Assembly (NCBI GenBank): GCA_949511625.1 | Contig: CATFEX010000003.1 | Span: forward strand, 96,403-160,402 | Reading direction: 5' to 3' | DNA length: 64,000 nucleotides | Source: UBA11891 sp003533785 | GTDB taxonomy: Bacteria > Bacteroidota > Bacteroidia > Flavobacteriales > Flavobacteriaceae | In this document: positions 18,426 through 26,766 of the stretch, piece by piece | How the letters are laid out: the number at the start of each line of letters is the position of its first letter | How positions within the stretch are numbered: the stretch's first letter is position 1 | Made by a program: the position numbers and the translations under genes | Notes under the pieces: model-generated | What the model was told of the DNA's origin: nothing | Seen by the model: the letters and a program-made list of their open reading frames with translations, nothing else | Database searches by the model: none

Positions 18426-18845
18426 ATGATGATGAAAAGAACCTTTACCATGATCAAACCGGATGCGGTGGAAAACGGCCATACAGGGGCCATTTTGGAA
18501 AAAATTAATAGTGCTGGCTTTCGGATTGTGGGTTTGAAGAAAACGCAATTGACTCAGTCGGATGCTGAAGCTTTCTATGCTGTTCATAAGGAGCGGCCGT
18601 TTTTTGGTGAGTTGGTTGCTTTTATGACTCGAGGACCCATAGTGGCTGCCGTGTTGGAAAAGGATAATGCAGTGAATGATTTTCGTACTCTCATCGGAGC
18701 CACCAATCCTGAGGATGCGGCGGAAGGGACGATACGTCAACTATATGCTACTTCTGTTGGTGAAAATGCTGTACATGGTTCGGACAGCGATGAGAACGCT
18801 GCGATAGAGATTGGTTTTCATTTCTCCGGACGCGAATTGTTTTAA
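18426..18845 (+). CDS. ndk: Nucleoside diphosphate kinase
   Basis: A 139-residue enzyme that balances nucleoside triphosphate pools through a phosphohistidine intermediate. KRTFTMIKPDAV is the canonical N-terminus, and the catalytic His is in NAVHGSDSDENA near residue 118. Three consecutive ATG codons (18426, 18429, 18432) precede it; the frame is open to 18333, but the promoter lies inside that extension and family length fits the later starts. The stop overlaps the stop of the convergent DUF721 gene by 4 bases. Confidence 0.96.
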   Translation: MMMKRTFTMIKPDAVENGHTGAILEKINSAGFRIVGLKKTQLTQSDAEAFYAVHKERPFFGELVAFMTRGPIVAAVLEKDNAVNDFRTLIGATNPEDAAEGTIRQLYATSVGENAVHGSDSDENAAIEIGFHFSGRELF

Positions 18846-19138
18846 CGCAGAACCATTCTTTTGAATTGAATTCCTTCTACCCCCTCATTTAATCGTTCGA
18901 GCAGGCTTTCCTGAGCATACCGCATTTCCTCTTTTAGGGTGGCATTGGTGATTTCTACCACGAGGGTGGTACCTTCCAACCGTATTGTTCGGGTATAGCG
19001 GTTTACATAGGCACCTAAAGTATCTTTCCATAATTGCTCCACCCGCACTTTTTCTATTCCCTTGCGGACCCCTTTTTGTTGAGAGAATTCAGAGAGTACC
19101 TCTTTTAAAGAACGGGGTTCAAAGTCACGGTCGGCCAT
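18842..19138 (-). CDS. DUF721 protein (DciA-related)
   Basis: A 98-residue basic protein of the DUF721 family, with the core VEQLWKDTLGAYVNRYTRTI and LVVEITNATLKEEMRYAQESLLERLNE. The domain is shared with DciA, a loader of the replicative helicase in bacteria lacking DnaC/DnaI, so a role in replication is possible but only inferred. It overlaps the upstream lipoprotein gene by 14 bases and is the last gene of the recF operon, which supports a DNA-replication or repair context. It ends convergently on ndk. Confidence 0.85.
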   Translation of the reverse strand: MADRDFEPRSLKEVLSEFSQQKGVRKGIEKVRVEQLWKDTLGAYVNRYTRTIRLEGTTLVVEITNATLKEEMRYAQESLLERLNEGVEGIQFKRMVLR

Positions 19139-19544
19139 CAGTTGGATTTTTGCGTTTGTAATAGTAGCGTTTGTTATTGTGTTCTAGCACTAATTCCTGA
19201 GAATCCAAACGGATTATTTTTTCATACCACTCGTCCCAAGGGGTTTGAAAATGAAGTTGCCAGCTGTCTCTTTGAGATTCAAGAGTAAAATCAGATCGAT
19301 CTCGAGAAGTAATGAGGGTCTCACCAAGGCTGGGGCTCAATTTTTTTCGGTATCCTTTTCCCATGGCCACCAAGGTGTAATGATCGAATTGAATATTTCC
19401 TGTAGCTGGGACAAAGGTTTCATTGGCTTGTGTGACCTTATCTATTTGCCAATAGCCTTGTAAAGCGTCCTTCTGAATAGTTTCATTGCATGCAGCCCAA
19501 AAAATAAATGAGTAAAGCAATAAAAAGATTGAAAATAAGCGCAT
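19125..19544 (-). CDS. Lipocalin-like lipoprotein, uncharacterised
   Basis: A 139-residue protein with a leader (FSIFLLLYSFIFWAAC) ending in a lipobox with Cys 19. The remainder is strand-rich: LQGYWQIDKV at the start of the mature part is the GxW motif of lipocalin-like domains, and LVLEHNNKRYYYKRK closes the barrel. A small outer- or inner-membrane lipoprotein binding an unknown ligand is likely. It is placed directly between recF (1 base gap) and the DUF721 gene, an odd position for an envelope protein. Confidence 0.72.
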   Translation of the reverse strand: MRLFSIFLLLYSFIFWAACNETIQKDALQGYWQIDKVTQANETFVPATGNIQFDHYTLVAMGKGYRKKLSPSLGETLITSRDRSDFTLESQRDSWQLHFQTPWDEWYEKIIRLDSQELVLEHNNKRYYYKRKNPTDGRP

Positions 19545-19545
19545 G

Positions 19546-20649
19546 TTACAAGATATTGTTTTTTGGGTTTCCCAATGAAAAAAGTTCGTAATTCATGGCA
19601 CTGCTTTGCAAGGCTTTTTCGGTGCGCTCGGCATGAGTATCGGAAATAAAAATCTGACCAAAATCGGCAGCGCTTAACAAATGAACAATTCGGGCCACAC
19701 GTTCTTGATCCAATTTGTCAAAAATATCATCAAGCAAGACAATCGGAGGAACACCCTGTTGCTGTTGCATATAATCGAATTGCGCTAATTTGAGTGCAAT
19801 CAAAAAAGATTTTTGTTGGCCTTGGCTTCCAAATTTTTTGACAGGTTGTTTGCCCAAACGTAATTCTAAATCGTCTTTATGGAGCCCTACACTAGAAAAC
19901 TGTAGAGCTCGATCTCTGGATAGCGCTTCCTGGAGTAAATCGGCCAAAGGTTTTTCATCCAACTGGGTTTGGTAGTGAATTTCTACACTCTCTTGTGCAT
20001 CACTGATTTGCTTGTACCGTTTTTCAAAGACAGGTGTAAAAGCTTCCATAAAACGTTTCCTCGTTTTGTAAAGGGGACTACTCAATTGGAGTAGCTGTTG
20101 ATCATATGCTTCTAGTGCCGTGGGGTCAAACTGTTGGTTGGCAGCAAAGAATTTCAAAAGCGAGTTACGCTGATCCACCACACGATGATATTGAAGTAGA
20201 GCATCCAAATAGGTAGTGTCTGTTTGTCCTATAATACCATCCATAAACTTACGTCTCACACTGCTACCAGCAGCAATCAAATCTTGATCGCTGGGGGAAA
20301 TAATCACCAAAGGGATCAACCCAATGTGTTCCGCAATTTTATCATATGCCTTTCCGTTTCGTTTGATCACTTTCTTGCCGCCTCGTTTGAAGCTGCAAAT
20401 GATTTTCTCCTCCTCCTCCCGTTTGATGAAGCGTCCTTCAAGGACAAAAAAATCTGCCCCGAAATGGATGTTTTGCGAAGCAATGGGATTAAAATAGCTT
20501 TTGCCAAGGGCTAAGTGATAAATTGCATCGAGCAGGTTGGTTTTTCCTACTCCATTGTTACCTACAAAGGCATTGATGGGGGCTTCAAAGTCGAGTTCAA
20601 AAGCTTTTTGATTTTTGTAATTCGTCAATGAGAGTCGTCGCAACTGCAT
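19546..20649 (-). CDS. recF: DNA replication/repair protein RecF
   Basis: A 367-residue ABC-type ATPase that helps load RecA at single-strand gaps. Walker A is FVGNNGVGKTNLLDAIYH (about 29-46); the signature region is FGSQGQQKSFLIALKLAQ; Walker B is PPIVLLDDIFDKLD. The frame is open to an ATG at 20682, but the conserved N-terminus MQLRRLSLTNYKN begins at 20649. The divergent gene is a TPR protein whose promoter occupies 20721-20749. Downstream genes (lipoprotein, DUF721) are closely packed. Confidence 0.96.
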   Translation of the reverse strand: MQLRRLSLTNYKNQKAFELDFEAPINAFVGNNGVGKTNLLDAIYHLALGKSYFNPIASQNIHFGADFFVLEGRFIKREEEEKIICSFKRGGKKVIKRNGKAYDKIAEHIGLIPLVIISPSDQDLIAAGSSVRRKFMDGIIGQTDTTYLDALLQYHRVVDQRNSLLKFFAANQQFDPTALEAYDQQLLQLSSPLYKTRKRFMEAFTPVFEKRYKQISDAQESVEIHYQTQLDEKPLADLLQEALSRDRALQFSSVGLHKDDLELRLGKQPVKKFGSQGQQKSFLIALKLAQFDYMQQQQGVPPIVLLDDIFDKLDQERVARIVHLLSAADFGQIFISDTHAERTEKALQSSAMNYELFSLGNPKNNIL

Positions 20650-20720
20650 GAAAACAAAGATAGATTTTTGCCCCATAAACAAGAGGTGTTTTTCCTTTAT
20701 TTACTTGTACTGGGTGACTT

Positions 20721-20749
20721 TTTGTATTATCCAAAAAAGTGTACTTTTG
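20721..20749 (+). promoter_or_regulatory. Bacteroidota-type promoter for the TPR-ribH-mutL run
   Basis: TTTG at 20721-20724 and TACTTTTG at 20742-20749 are separated by 17 bases, a good match to the TTG/TAnnTTTG consensus. The predicted start site is near 20755, 13 bases before the ATG at 20768. Confidence 0.68.
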
Positions 20750-20767
20750 TGATTCAAATTTTTAGCC

Positions 20768-21526
20768 ATGGCGACATACAAAAAACGCGGGTACAAAAAA
20801 TCAATAAGTAAGCCCAATACTCCTGATCAAGAAATGGAAAGCACCACTGCTGAGGTGTTTGAACGGTTAGATACTGGGGCTTCTAAAACAGAAAAATTTG
20901 TATCGAAATACCAAAATTTCATATTGGGAATTATTGGAGGTGTTGCCTTTGTGGTTTTGGGTTACCTGGGATACGAACAGTTTGTTCAACAGCCTAAAGA
21001 AAGAGAATCTGTTAGTGAATTGAATCAAGCACAATATTACTTTGACTTGGCAGTGAATAGCACTAATTCTGATTCCCTCTATCTGCGGGCATTGAATGGG
21101 GGAGATGGGAAGTACGGTTTTTTGGATATAATTGAAAATTATTCTGGAACTGCAGCAGCCAAATTGGCTACCTACAGTGCAGGGATGTCCTATCTCAATT
21201 TAAAAGACTACAAAAACGCCATTTCTTATTTGGATCAGTTCGATGCGGACGATGTATTACTTTCGGCTTTGGCCAAAGGAGCTATTGGTGATTCCTTTGC
21301 TCAGATAGGTCAAATGGAAGATGCTTTCGATTATTATGTTCAGGCTGCAGGTGTGAATGAAAACTTATTCAGTACACCAAAATACTTATTCAAAGCAGCT
21401 ACATTGGGGGCTATTTTGGGTAAAGAACAAGTTGCTCTGGGATATTTAAAGCGAATCAAAGAAGAGTTTCCCGATTCTCGTGAAGCCCGTTTGGTTGATG
21501 TTCAGATTGGTAAATTGGACAACTAA
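20768..21526 (+). CDS. Membrane-anchored tetratricopeptide repeat protein
   Basis: A 252-residue protein with a basic, disordered N-terminus (KKRGYKKS), one transmembrane helix at about 53-75 (FILGIIGGVAFVVLGYLGY) and a C-terminal part with TPR-like helices (YLNLKDYKNAISYLDQF, AFDYYVQAAGVNENLF, ALGYLKRIKEEFPDSREA). Topology resembles YfgM-type ancillary factors of the Sec translocon: short cytoplasmic tail, TPR outside. That similarity is architectural only. It starts a plus-strand run with ribH 11 bases downstream. Confidence 0.82.
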   Translation: MATYKKRGYKKSISKPNTPDQEMESTTAEVFERLDTGASKTEKFVSKYQNFILGIIGGVAFVVLGYLGYEQFVQQPKERESVSELNQAQYYFDLAVNSTNSDSLYLRALNGGDGKYGFLDIIENYSGTAAAKLATYSAGMSYLNLKDYKNAISYLDQFDADDVLLSALAKGAIGDSFAQIGQMEDAFDYYVQAAGVNENLFSTPKYLFKAATLGAILGKEQVALGYLKRIKEEFPDSREARLVDVQIGKLDN

Positions 21527-21537
21527 GCCCCAACACT

Positions 21538-22017
21538 ATGGCAACGGCCCCTATGCATTTGTCGGATTATGATCCAAGCAAAGTTCCTTCTGGTCGCGGC
21601 TTAAAAATCACTCTAGTGGTCTCTGAATGGAATGCTGAAATTACAGAGGGTCTCTACCAAGGTGCCTTTGAGACACTCACGGCTCATGAAGTAAGCCCTT
21701 CTCATATTCAACGGATCAACGTGCCGGGGAGTTTTGAACTGGTCCATGGCTGCCGTTTGGCGCAAAAAAAATCGGATGTTGTGATTGCCGTAGGGAGTGT
21801 GATCCAAGGGGAAACGAAACACTTCGATTTTGTTTGTCAAGGAGTGACCCAAGGCATCGTACAACTCAATACTCAATCCGAAGTTCCAGTGATATTCTGT
21901 GTGCTCACCGATACTACTTTAGCTCAAGCACAAGCTCGTTCGGGAGGAAAATATGGTAATAAGGGAGTGGAGGCTGCTGTTGCTGCACTCAAAATGGCAG
22001 CCTTACATCGTTCATAA
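21538..22017 (+). CDS. ribH: 6,7-dimethyl-8-ribityllumazine synthase
   Basis: A 159-residue enzyme of riboflavin synthesis; it condenses the dihydroxybutanone phosphate and the ribitylaminopyrimidine, usually as an icosahedral or pentameric assembly. Family motifs: VVSEWNAEITEGLYQGAF, NVPGSFELVHGCRLA, VAVGSVIQGETKHFDFVC with the catalytic His, and the C-terminal GNKGVEAAVAALKMA. No other rib gene is nearby, so the pathway is scattered. Confidence 0.96.
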   Translation: MATAPMHLSDYDPSKVPSGRGLKITLVVSEWNAEITEGLYQGAFETLTAHEVSPSHIQRINVPGSFELVHGCRLAQKKSDVVIAVGSVIQGETKHFDFVCQGVTQGIVQLNTQSEVPVIFCVLTDTTLAQAQARSGGKYGNKGVEAAVAALKMAALHRS

Positions 22018-22089
22018 ATTCTCGATTTACCGAGAGTTCTTCCCGTTTTTCTTCGGCTATTTTTATATTTTTGGTACAAATCCCATTGG

Positions 22090-22386
22090 ATGTTCCGAGG
22101 CAATCCCTTACGAGTTAGAAAGAATCGTCGCTACAACTACACTCCCCGCTATTATAAAGGCAAAGAGGCAGGGAATCCCTATGACTTCGATTCCAAATTT
22201 GCCCGATATCGAGACACCTACAACACCAACGATTTTGGACAGCAATGGAAGGAAGCAAGAGAGAAAATGCGCCATCGAGGCAACCGAGCTATTTCTCCTC
22301 TATTACTTTTCATTATTGGTTTGCTTACCCTGATAGCCTTATATATTATCGATTTTGATGTATCACTTTTTACACGCTTTTCCTAA
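22090..22386 (+). CDS. Small conserved-position membrane protein, unknown function
   Basis: A 98-residue protein: a highly basic, tyrosine-rich N-terminal half (RGNPLRVRKNRRYNYTPRYY), a KFARYRD-rich middle, and one C-terminal transmembrane helix (SPLLLFIIGLLTLIALYII, about 67-87). The stop overlaps the mutL start as TAATG, indicating translational coupling, so it is very probably real. An alternative frame (21953-22333) overlaps it but crosses the ribH end and has no recognisable features. I do not recognise a function; the basic half could bind nucleic acid or lipid. Confidence 0.75.
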   Translation: MFRGNPLRVRKNRRYNYTPRYYKGKEAGNPYDFDSKFARYRDTYNTNDFGQQWKEAREKMRHRGNRAISPLLLFIIGLLTLIALYIIDFDVSLFTRFS

Positions 22387-24152
22387 TGGGGGATATCATT
22401 GAATTGTTGCCCGATCATGTGGCCAATCAAATTGCTGCGGGAGAGGTGATTCAGCGTCCTGCCTCGGCTGTCAAGGAATTGATTGAAAATGCTGTGGATG
22501 CTGGAGCTACTGAAGTACAGCTTATAATTAAAGATGCAGGAAAGTCTCTCATTCAGGTGATTGACAATGGGAAAGGGATGAGCCCAACTGATTTGCGTAT
22601 GGCTTTTGAGCGTCATGCAACTTCAAAAATCCGTTTGGCCGAAGATTTATTTCAATTGAATACCAAGGGGTTCCGAGGGGAAGCGTTGGCTTCTATTGCA
22701 GCAGTTGCGCATGTGGAAGCCCATAGCCGAATCGAAAGGGCTGAGGTGGCTTCTGCACTCTATATTGAGGGAACGGAAGTGGTTCGTCAAGATGTTTCCG
22801 TAGCCCCTAAAGGCAGTTCGATTGCAATTAAAAACTTGTTTTTTAACATACCTGCACGGCGCAATTTTTTAAAAACAGATGCCGTAGAACTCCGGCATAT
22901 CATTGACGAATTCCAGCGAGTTGCATTGGCTCATCCCAATATTGCTTTTTCATTTCTGCACAATGAAAGTGAATTATTTGACTTGCCTCAAGCCAATCTG
23001 AAGCGCCGCTTATCCCAAGTGATGGGGGGAAAATTTACAGAAAAAATTGTGGCTATAGAAGAAGAGACACCACTGGTTCAAATCAAAGGGTATTTGGTGA
23101 AGCCCAATTTTGCAAAAAAATCACGCGGGCAGCAATTTTTCTTTGTAAATCAACGCTTTATCAAAAGTGCTTTTTTACATCACGCCATCTGTGCGGCTTT
23201 TGAAGGTCTACTAAAGGATAGTTATCAACCGGGCTATTTTGTTTTTCTGCAAATCAACCCGGAGAAAATCGATATTAATATTCATCCTACCAAAACTGAA
23301 ATTAAGTTTGAAGATGAGCAAAGTTTGTATGCCATATTGAAATCGGCAGTGAAGCATAGCCTGGGAATGTTTCAAGTGACCCCCGTTCTCGATTTTGATC
23401 GCGATCCCAGTATGGATCCTTCTTATGCTACAACACAATCATCTCCCAAAGTCCCCTCAATAGAAGTTGATGCTTCCTTCAACCCTTTTCAAAATAAAAA
23501 GGGCGTTTCTCAGCGAGAGGTATCCCAATGGGACAGTTTATACGCTAGTCTGCAGCCGGAAACCATCGATACCCAACAACAAATTGAGGTTTCAGCAGAA
23601 AGCCCAAAAGTATTTCAACTCTTTCAAAAATATATAGTTAGCTCCTTGCGTTCGGGGCTCCTAATTATCGATCAGCAACGCGCCCATCAGCGGATTTTAT
23701 ACGAGCAATTTTTAAATCAGTTGACTGACCAACAAAACCCGAGCCAGCAATTGCTGTTTCCCTTGAATAAAGAACTGTCAGTTCAAGACAAGGTACTCCT
23801 AGAACAACACCATGAGACGCTTATGGCTCTTGGATTTGATTTGGAATGGGAGGGCACAAGGCTCACATTAAAGGGAATTCCCTCTATGTGTGGAGAATCT
23901 CAAATTGATGAAGTACTAGAAGCGCTCTTGGTTATGGACAAAGAAGTTATAGAAAGCTACAGCTCATCCGATCTAATGGCCAAAATAATGGCGCGAACTT
24001 TGAGTATTAAAAGGGGACATTCACTAGAGCGCCTTGAACAAGAGCGATTGATCAATGATTTGTTTGGCTGTAAAGAAACTCAAGTATCTCCCTTTAAGCG
24101 GCAGATATTTGTTACATTAGAAAAAGAGGAATTGGAGAAAAAATTGAATTAA
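22386..24152 (+). CDS. mutL: DNA mismatch repair protein MutL
   Basis: A 588-residue mismatch repair ATPase. The GHKL domain is intact: IAAGEVIQRPASAVKELIENAVDAG (motif I), DNGKGM (II), TKGFRGEALASIA (III), then NIHPTKTEIKF near 299. The C-terminal dimerisation domain starts near 400. The nuclease motif DQHAxxExxxxE of MutH-less bacteria appears here as DQQRAHQRILYE, and the CPHGRP-like motif near the end reads SPFKRQI, so the usual metal ligands are missing. It is translationally linked to both neighbours by TAATG overlaps (22386, 24152). Confidence 0.96.
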   Translation: MGDIIELLPDHVANQIAAGEVIQRPASAVKELIENAVDAGATEVQLIIKDAGKSLIQVIDNGKGMSPTDLRMAFERHATSKIRLAEDLFQLNTKGFRGEALASIAAVAHVEAHSRIERAEVASALYIEGTEVVRQDVSVAPKGSSIAIKNLFFNIPARRNFLKTDAVELRHIIDEFQRVALAHPNIAFSFLHNESELFDLPQANLKRRLSQVMGGKFTEKIVAIEEETPLVQIKGYLVKPNFAKKSRGQQFFFVNQRFIKSAFLHHAICAAFEGLLKDSYQPGYFVFLQINPEKIDINIHPTKTEIKFEDEQSLYAILKSAVKHSLGMFQVTPVLDFDRDPSMDPSYATTQSSPKVPSIEVDASFNPFQNKKGVSQREVSQWDSLYASLQPETIDTQQQIEVSAESPKVFQLFQKYIVSSLRSGLLIIDQQRAHQRILYEQFLNQLTDQQNPSQQLLFPLNKELSVQDKVLLEQHHETLMALGFDLEWEGTRLTLKGIPSMCGESQIDEVLEALLVMDKEVIESYSSSDLMAKIMARTLSIKRGHSLERLEQERLINDLFGCKETQVSPFKRQIFVTLEKEELEKKLN

Positions 24153-24889
24153 TGCGACAGATTTCCGAAACAGTCAAGCACCTTCTTATTATTAATGCGT
24201 TGTTCTTTCTAGCAACTTTGTCGTTGGGTCCGATTGTCTATGATTGGTTTTCACTACATTATTTTAAAAGCCCCAAATTTCAGCTGTGGCAACCTCTAAC
24301 ACATATGTTTATGCATGGTGATTTTAGCCACATTTTCTTTAATATGTTTGGGCTATATATGTTTGGCACCCCCCTTGAACAAATGTGGGGGCGTAATAAA
24401 TTTATTTTTTTCTATCTCTCCACCGGCTTTGGAGCTGCCTTGTTGCAAATGTGCTTGTATCACTATCAGGTTCAGGAAGGGATTCAAGTTTTACAAACAC
24501 TGGGATTGGGTTCGGCAGAGATTAAACAGTTTCTAGAAAGTAGTGCTTTGGCTCCAGGAGTAATAGAACAGGCAGATATTGGAATTTTACGGAGTGCCTA
24601 TCAGGCCTTCTCGGCAGTTTTGGTTGGAGCCTCAGGTGCTTTGTATGGGGTACTGGTGGGATTTGCAATGCTTTTTCCCAACGCACAATTAATGCTTCTT
24701 TTTCCACCCATTCCAATAAAGGCCAAGTATTTAGTCCCCATCTTGATTCTGGTAGATTTGTTTTTTGGTTTCTCTTCTTATTCGATGGGACCAATTGCTC
24801 ATTTTGCTCATGTAGGAGGAGCACTAACTGGCTTGGTGATGATGTGGTATTGGAAACGTAATCAGTTCAATAATAACCGTTGGAATTAG
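24152..24889 (+). CDS. Rhomboid-family intramembrane serine protease (GASG type)
   Basis: A 245-residue polytopic protein. HIFFN in the second helix is the HxxxN oxyanion motif; the nucleophile is in LVGASGALYGVLVGF (GxSG), and the paired His in HFAHVGGALTG. All catalytic positions are present, so it should cleave transmembrane segments. An insert of about 50 residues (LYHYQVQEGIQ through ILRSAYQAF) lies between helices 3 and 4. It overlaps mutL by one base and is followed directly by a second rhomboid gene. Confidence 0.92.
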   Translation: MRQISETVKHLLIINALFFLATLSLGPIVYDWFSLHYFKSPKFQLWQPLTHMFMHGDFSHIFFNMFGLYMFGTPLEQMWGRNKFIFFYLSTGFGAALLQMCLYHYQVQEGIQVLQTLGLGSAEIKQFLESSALAPGVIEQADIGILRSAYQAFSAVLVGASGALYGVLVGFAMLFPNAQLMLLFPPIPIKAKYLVPILILVDLFFGFSSYSMGPIAHFAHVGGALTGLVMMWYWKRNQFNNNRWN

Positions 24890-24891
24890 GC

Positions 24892-25749
24892 ATGAAAATG
24901 GGTTCATTAAAATACCGCTTTCAAACCCTTTCCATTGCTGAAAAACTCATTGCAGTTAATGTGGTTTTTTTTGTGATTCCCTTTTTGATACAAACTCTTT
25001 TTTATTTATTCCAGTTGCCAAGAGAGGAATTGTTAGGGTGGATTCAATTATCGGCAGGTTGGGAAGGACTTCTTTATCGTCCTTGGACTTTAATTACTTA
25101 TAGTTTTTTACATGCAGATTTTTTTCACTTGTTCTGGAACATGCTTCTGCTATATTACTCTGGACAACTCTTTTTAAACCTTTTTTCTGAACAAATTTTC
25201 AGCAACACCTATTTTATGGGAGTGGTATTGGGTGGCTTGGTATTCGTGGGGAGTTATTCTCTTTTCCCTGTTTTTCAAGGTATGCGCCCTTATATGGTGG
25301 GAGCCAGTGCAGGGGTCATGGCTGTATTTATTTTTATTAGCACTTACACCCCCAATCAAGAAATTCGTTTTTTCTTCTTCAATATTAAACTAAAATACCT
25401 AGCAATTGCCTTTGTTCTTCTTGACTTGATACGGATTCCTAATGGTAATGCTGGGGGACATTTAGCCCACATTGGTGGCGCTTATCTTGGATTTTTATAC
25501 GCTACTCAGCTGCAAAAAGGCCGCGATATAGGATCTGGATGGGGGCGCTTTTGGGAAAACATAGGAAGTTGGTTTCGACCCCGACCCAAATTGAAGAAGG
25601 TATATAAAAATCCACAGCCCAAAAAAAAGAAAGCTTCTTCCGTTAGTCAAAAAAATATTGATGCCATCCTCGATAAAATAAGCACTTCAGGATATGACAG
25701 TTTGACCCAAGAGGAAAAAGACACTTTGTTCCGAGCGGGCAAACAATAA
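24892..25749 (+). CDS. Rhomboid-family protein with GASA nucleophile motif and C-terminal tail
   Basis: A 285-residue rhomboid. It retains HLFWN and the late His in GGHLAHIGGAYLG, and Ser in MVGASAGVMAVF; the normally glycine last position of GxSG is alanine. After the last helix comes a basic linker (PRPKLKKVYKNPQPKKKKA) and a short helical tail (IDAILDKISTSGYDSLTQEE) like those of other Bacteroidota rhomboids. I start it at 24892, two bases after the preceding TAG; an in-frame ATG at 24880 would overlap the upstream gene. It is probably a paralogue in one operon. Confidence 0.9.
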   Translation: MKMGSLKYRFQTLSIAEKLIAVNVVFFVIPFLIQTLFYLFQLPREELLGWIQLSAGWEGLLYRPWTLITYSFLHADFFHLFWNMLLLYYSGQLFLNLFSEQIFSNTYFMGVVLGGLVFVGSYSLFPVFQGMRPYMVGASAGVMAVFIFISTYTPNQEIRFFFFNIKLKYLAIAFVLLDLIRIPNGNAGGHLAHIGGAYLGFLYATQLQKGRDIGSGWGRFWENIGSWFRPRPKLKKVYKNPQPKKKKASSVSQKNIDAILDKISTSGYDSLTQEEKDTLFRAGKQ

Positions 25750-25758
25750 AGATCTATA

Positions 25759-26766
25759 ATGGCCAAAAAAACTTCATTATTCTCCAATTTTATGGTCTTC
25801 TTCAATGCTGTATTGTTGGGTGCCCTATTTCTTCTAATGGGTGATTATTTTTCCATTAAAGGACTACTTCCAGGGGTATTGGTCCCTGTTTTATCATTTA
25901 TAAATTTTATTTTTTTTCTTTATTGGATTTTACGCATGCGGTGGCCTTTTCTATTGTTTGTTATTTTTTTTCTTCTCAATTTCCAAGAATGGAACCGCTT
26001 ATATAAGTTTCCAAATAATACAATAAAAGTATCTGAAGGTTTTAAGATCATGTCCTACAATGTTCGATTATTCAATCAATTCAAGTGGTTGAACGAGGAG
26101 CAAATACCCCTAAAAATTGAACAATTCATTCAATCGGAAAACCCCGATATTGTTTGTCTTCAAGAATACAGTAGTCGAACTTCACCGGCTTTTGAAAGCT
26201 ATCCTTATCGTTATGTGCGAACTGCCTCTGCACTAGGGAATAATGGAGTAGGAATTTTTTCCAAATACCCGCTGTTGCGAACAGGTCCCATTGATTTTGA
26301 AGATAGTGCTAACAGTGGGGTCTATGCCGATATTGAATACAGAAGAGATACTTTACGCGTCTACAACCTCCATCTAGAGTCTTTTCAATTGCAACCTTCC
26401 GATTCTCTCATTGATCAGACTACCTCTACCCGTTTTTTACAACGCCTGGATGGTGTATACCAAAAGCAATTGAATCAAATTGTCCAATGGCAACAAGTTG
26501 AAAATTTTAACGAGTATCCCAGTTTGGTATGCGTTGATATGAACAATACTGCTTTTTCAAAAGCGTATTTGAATCTTCGAGGTCGTCATCAAGATGCATT
26601 TGTAGAAGCAGGGGAAGGTTTTGGAGCGACCTACAGTTTGGGAGGAATTCCGTATCGCATTGATTTTATCTTTAGCCCCTCTCGCTTACAAGTATTGGAG
26701 TATACAACCCATGATGTTTTGTTTTCAGATCACAAACCTATCTCGGCTAAACTCAATTGGGATTAA
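25759..26766 (+). CDS. Endonuclease/exonuclease/phosphatase-family membrane protein
   Basis: A 335-residue protein. Two or three N-terminal helices (about 12-85, e.g. FFNAVLLGALFLLMG) anchor an EEP domain from about 95: KIMSYNVRLFNQF, DIVCLQEYSS with the catalytic Glu, RVYNLHLES, VCVDMNNTAFS (the usual GDFN is VDMN here) and DFIFSPSRL followed by SDHKPISAKL with the terminal Asp-His pair. Substrate could be a phosphodiester of nucleic acid or lipid. It lies 9 bases after the second rhomboid and its stop overlaps the convergent WbqC gene by 4 bases. Confidence 0.88.
   Translation: MAKKTSLFSNFMVFFNAVLLGALFLLMGDYFSIKGLLPGVLVPVLSFINFIFFLYWILRMRWPFLLFVIFFLLNFQEWNRLYKFPNNTIKVSEGFKIMSYNVRLFNQFKWLNEEQIPLKIEQFIQSENPDIVCLQEYSSRTSPAFESYPYRYVRTASALGNNGVGIFSKYPLLRTGPIDFEDSANSGVYADIEYRRDTLRVYNLHLESFQLQPSDSLIDQTTSTRFLQRLDGVYQKQLNQIVQWQQVENFNEYPSLVCVDMNNTAFSKAYLNLRGRHQDAFVEAGEGFGATYSLGGIPYRIDFIFSPSRLQVLEYTTHDVLFSDHKPISAKLNWD

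Noticed and set aside
21953..22333. 126-residue frame overlapping ribH and the small membrane protein
   Set aside because: It straddles the ribH end; the 22090-22386 frame has a clear basic/TM layout and is coupled to mutL by TAATG.
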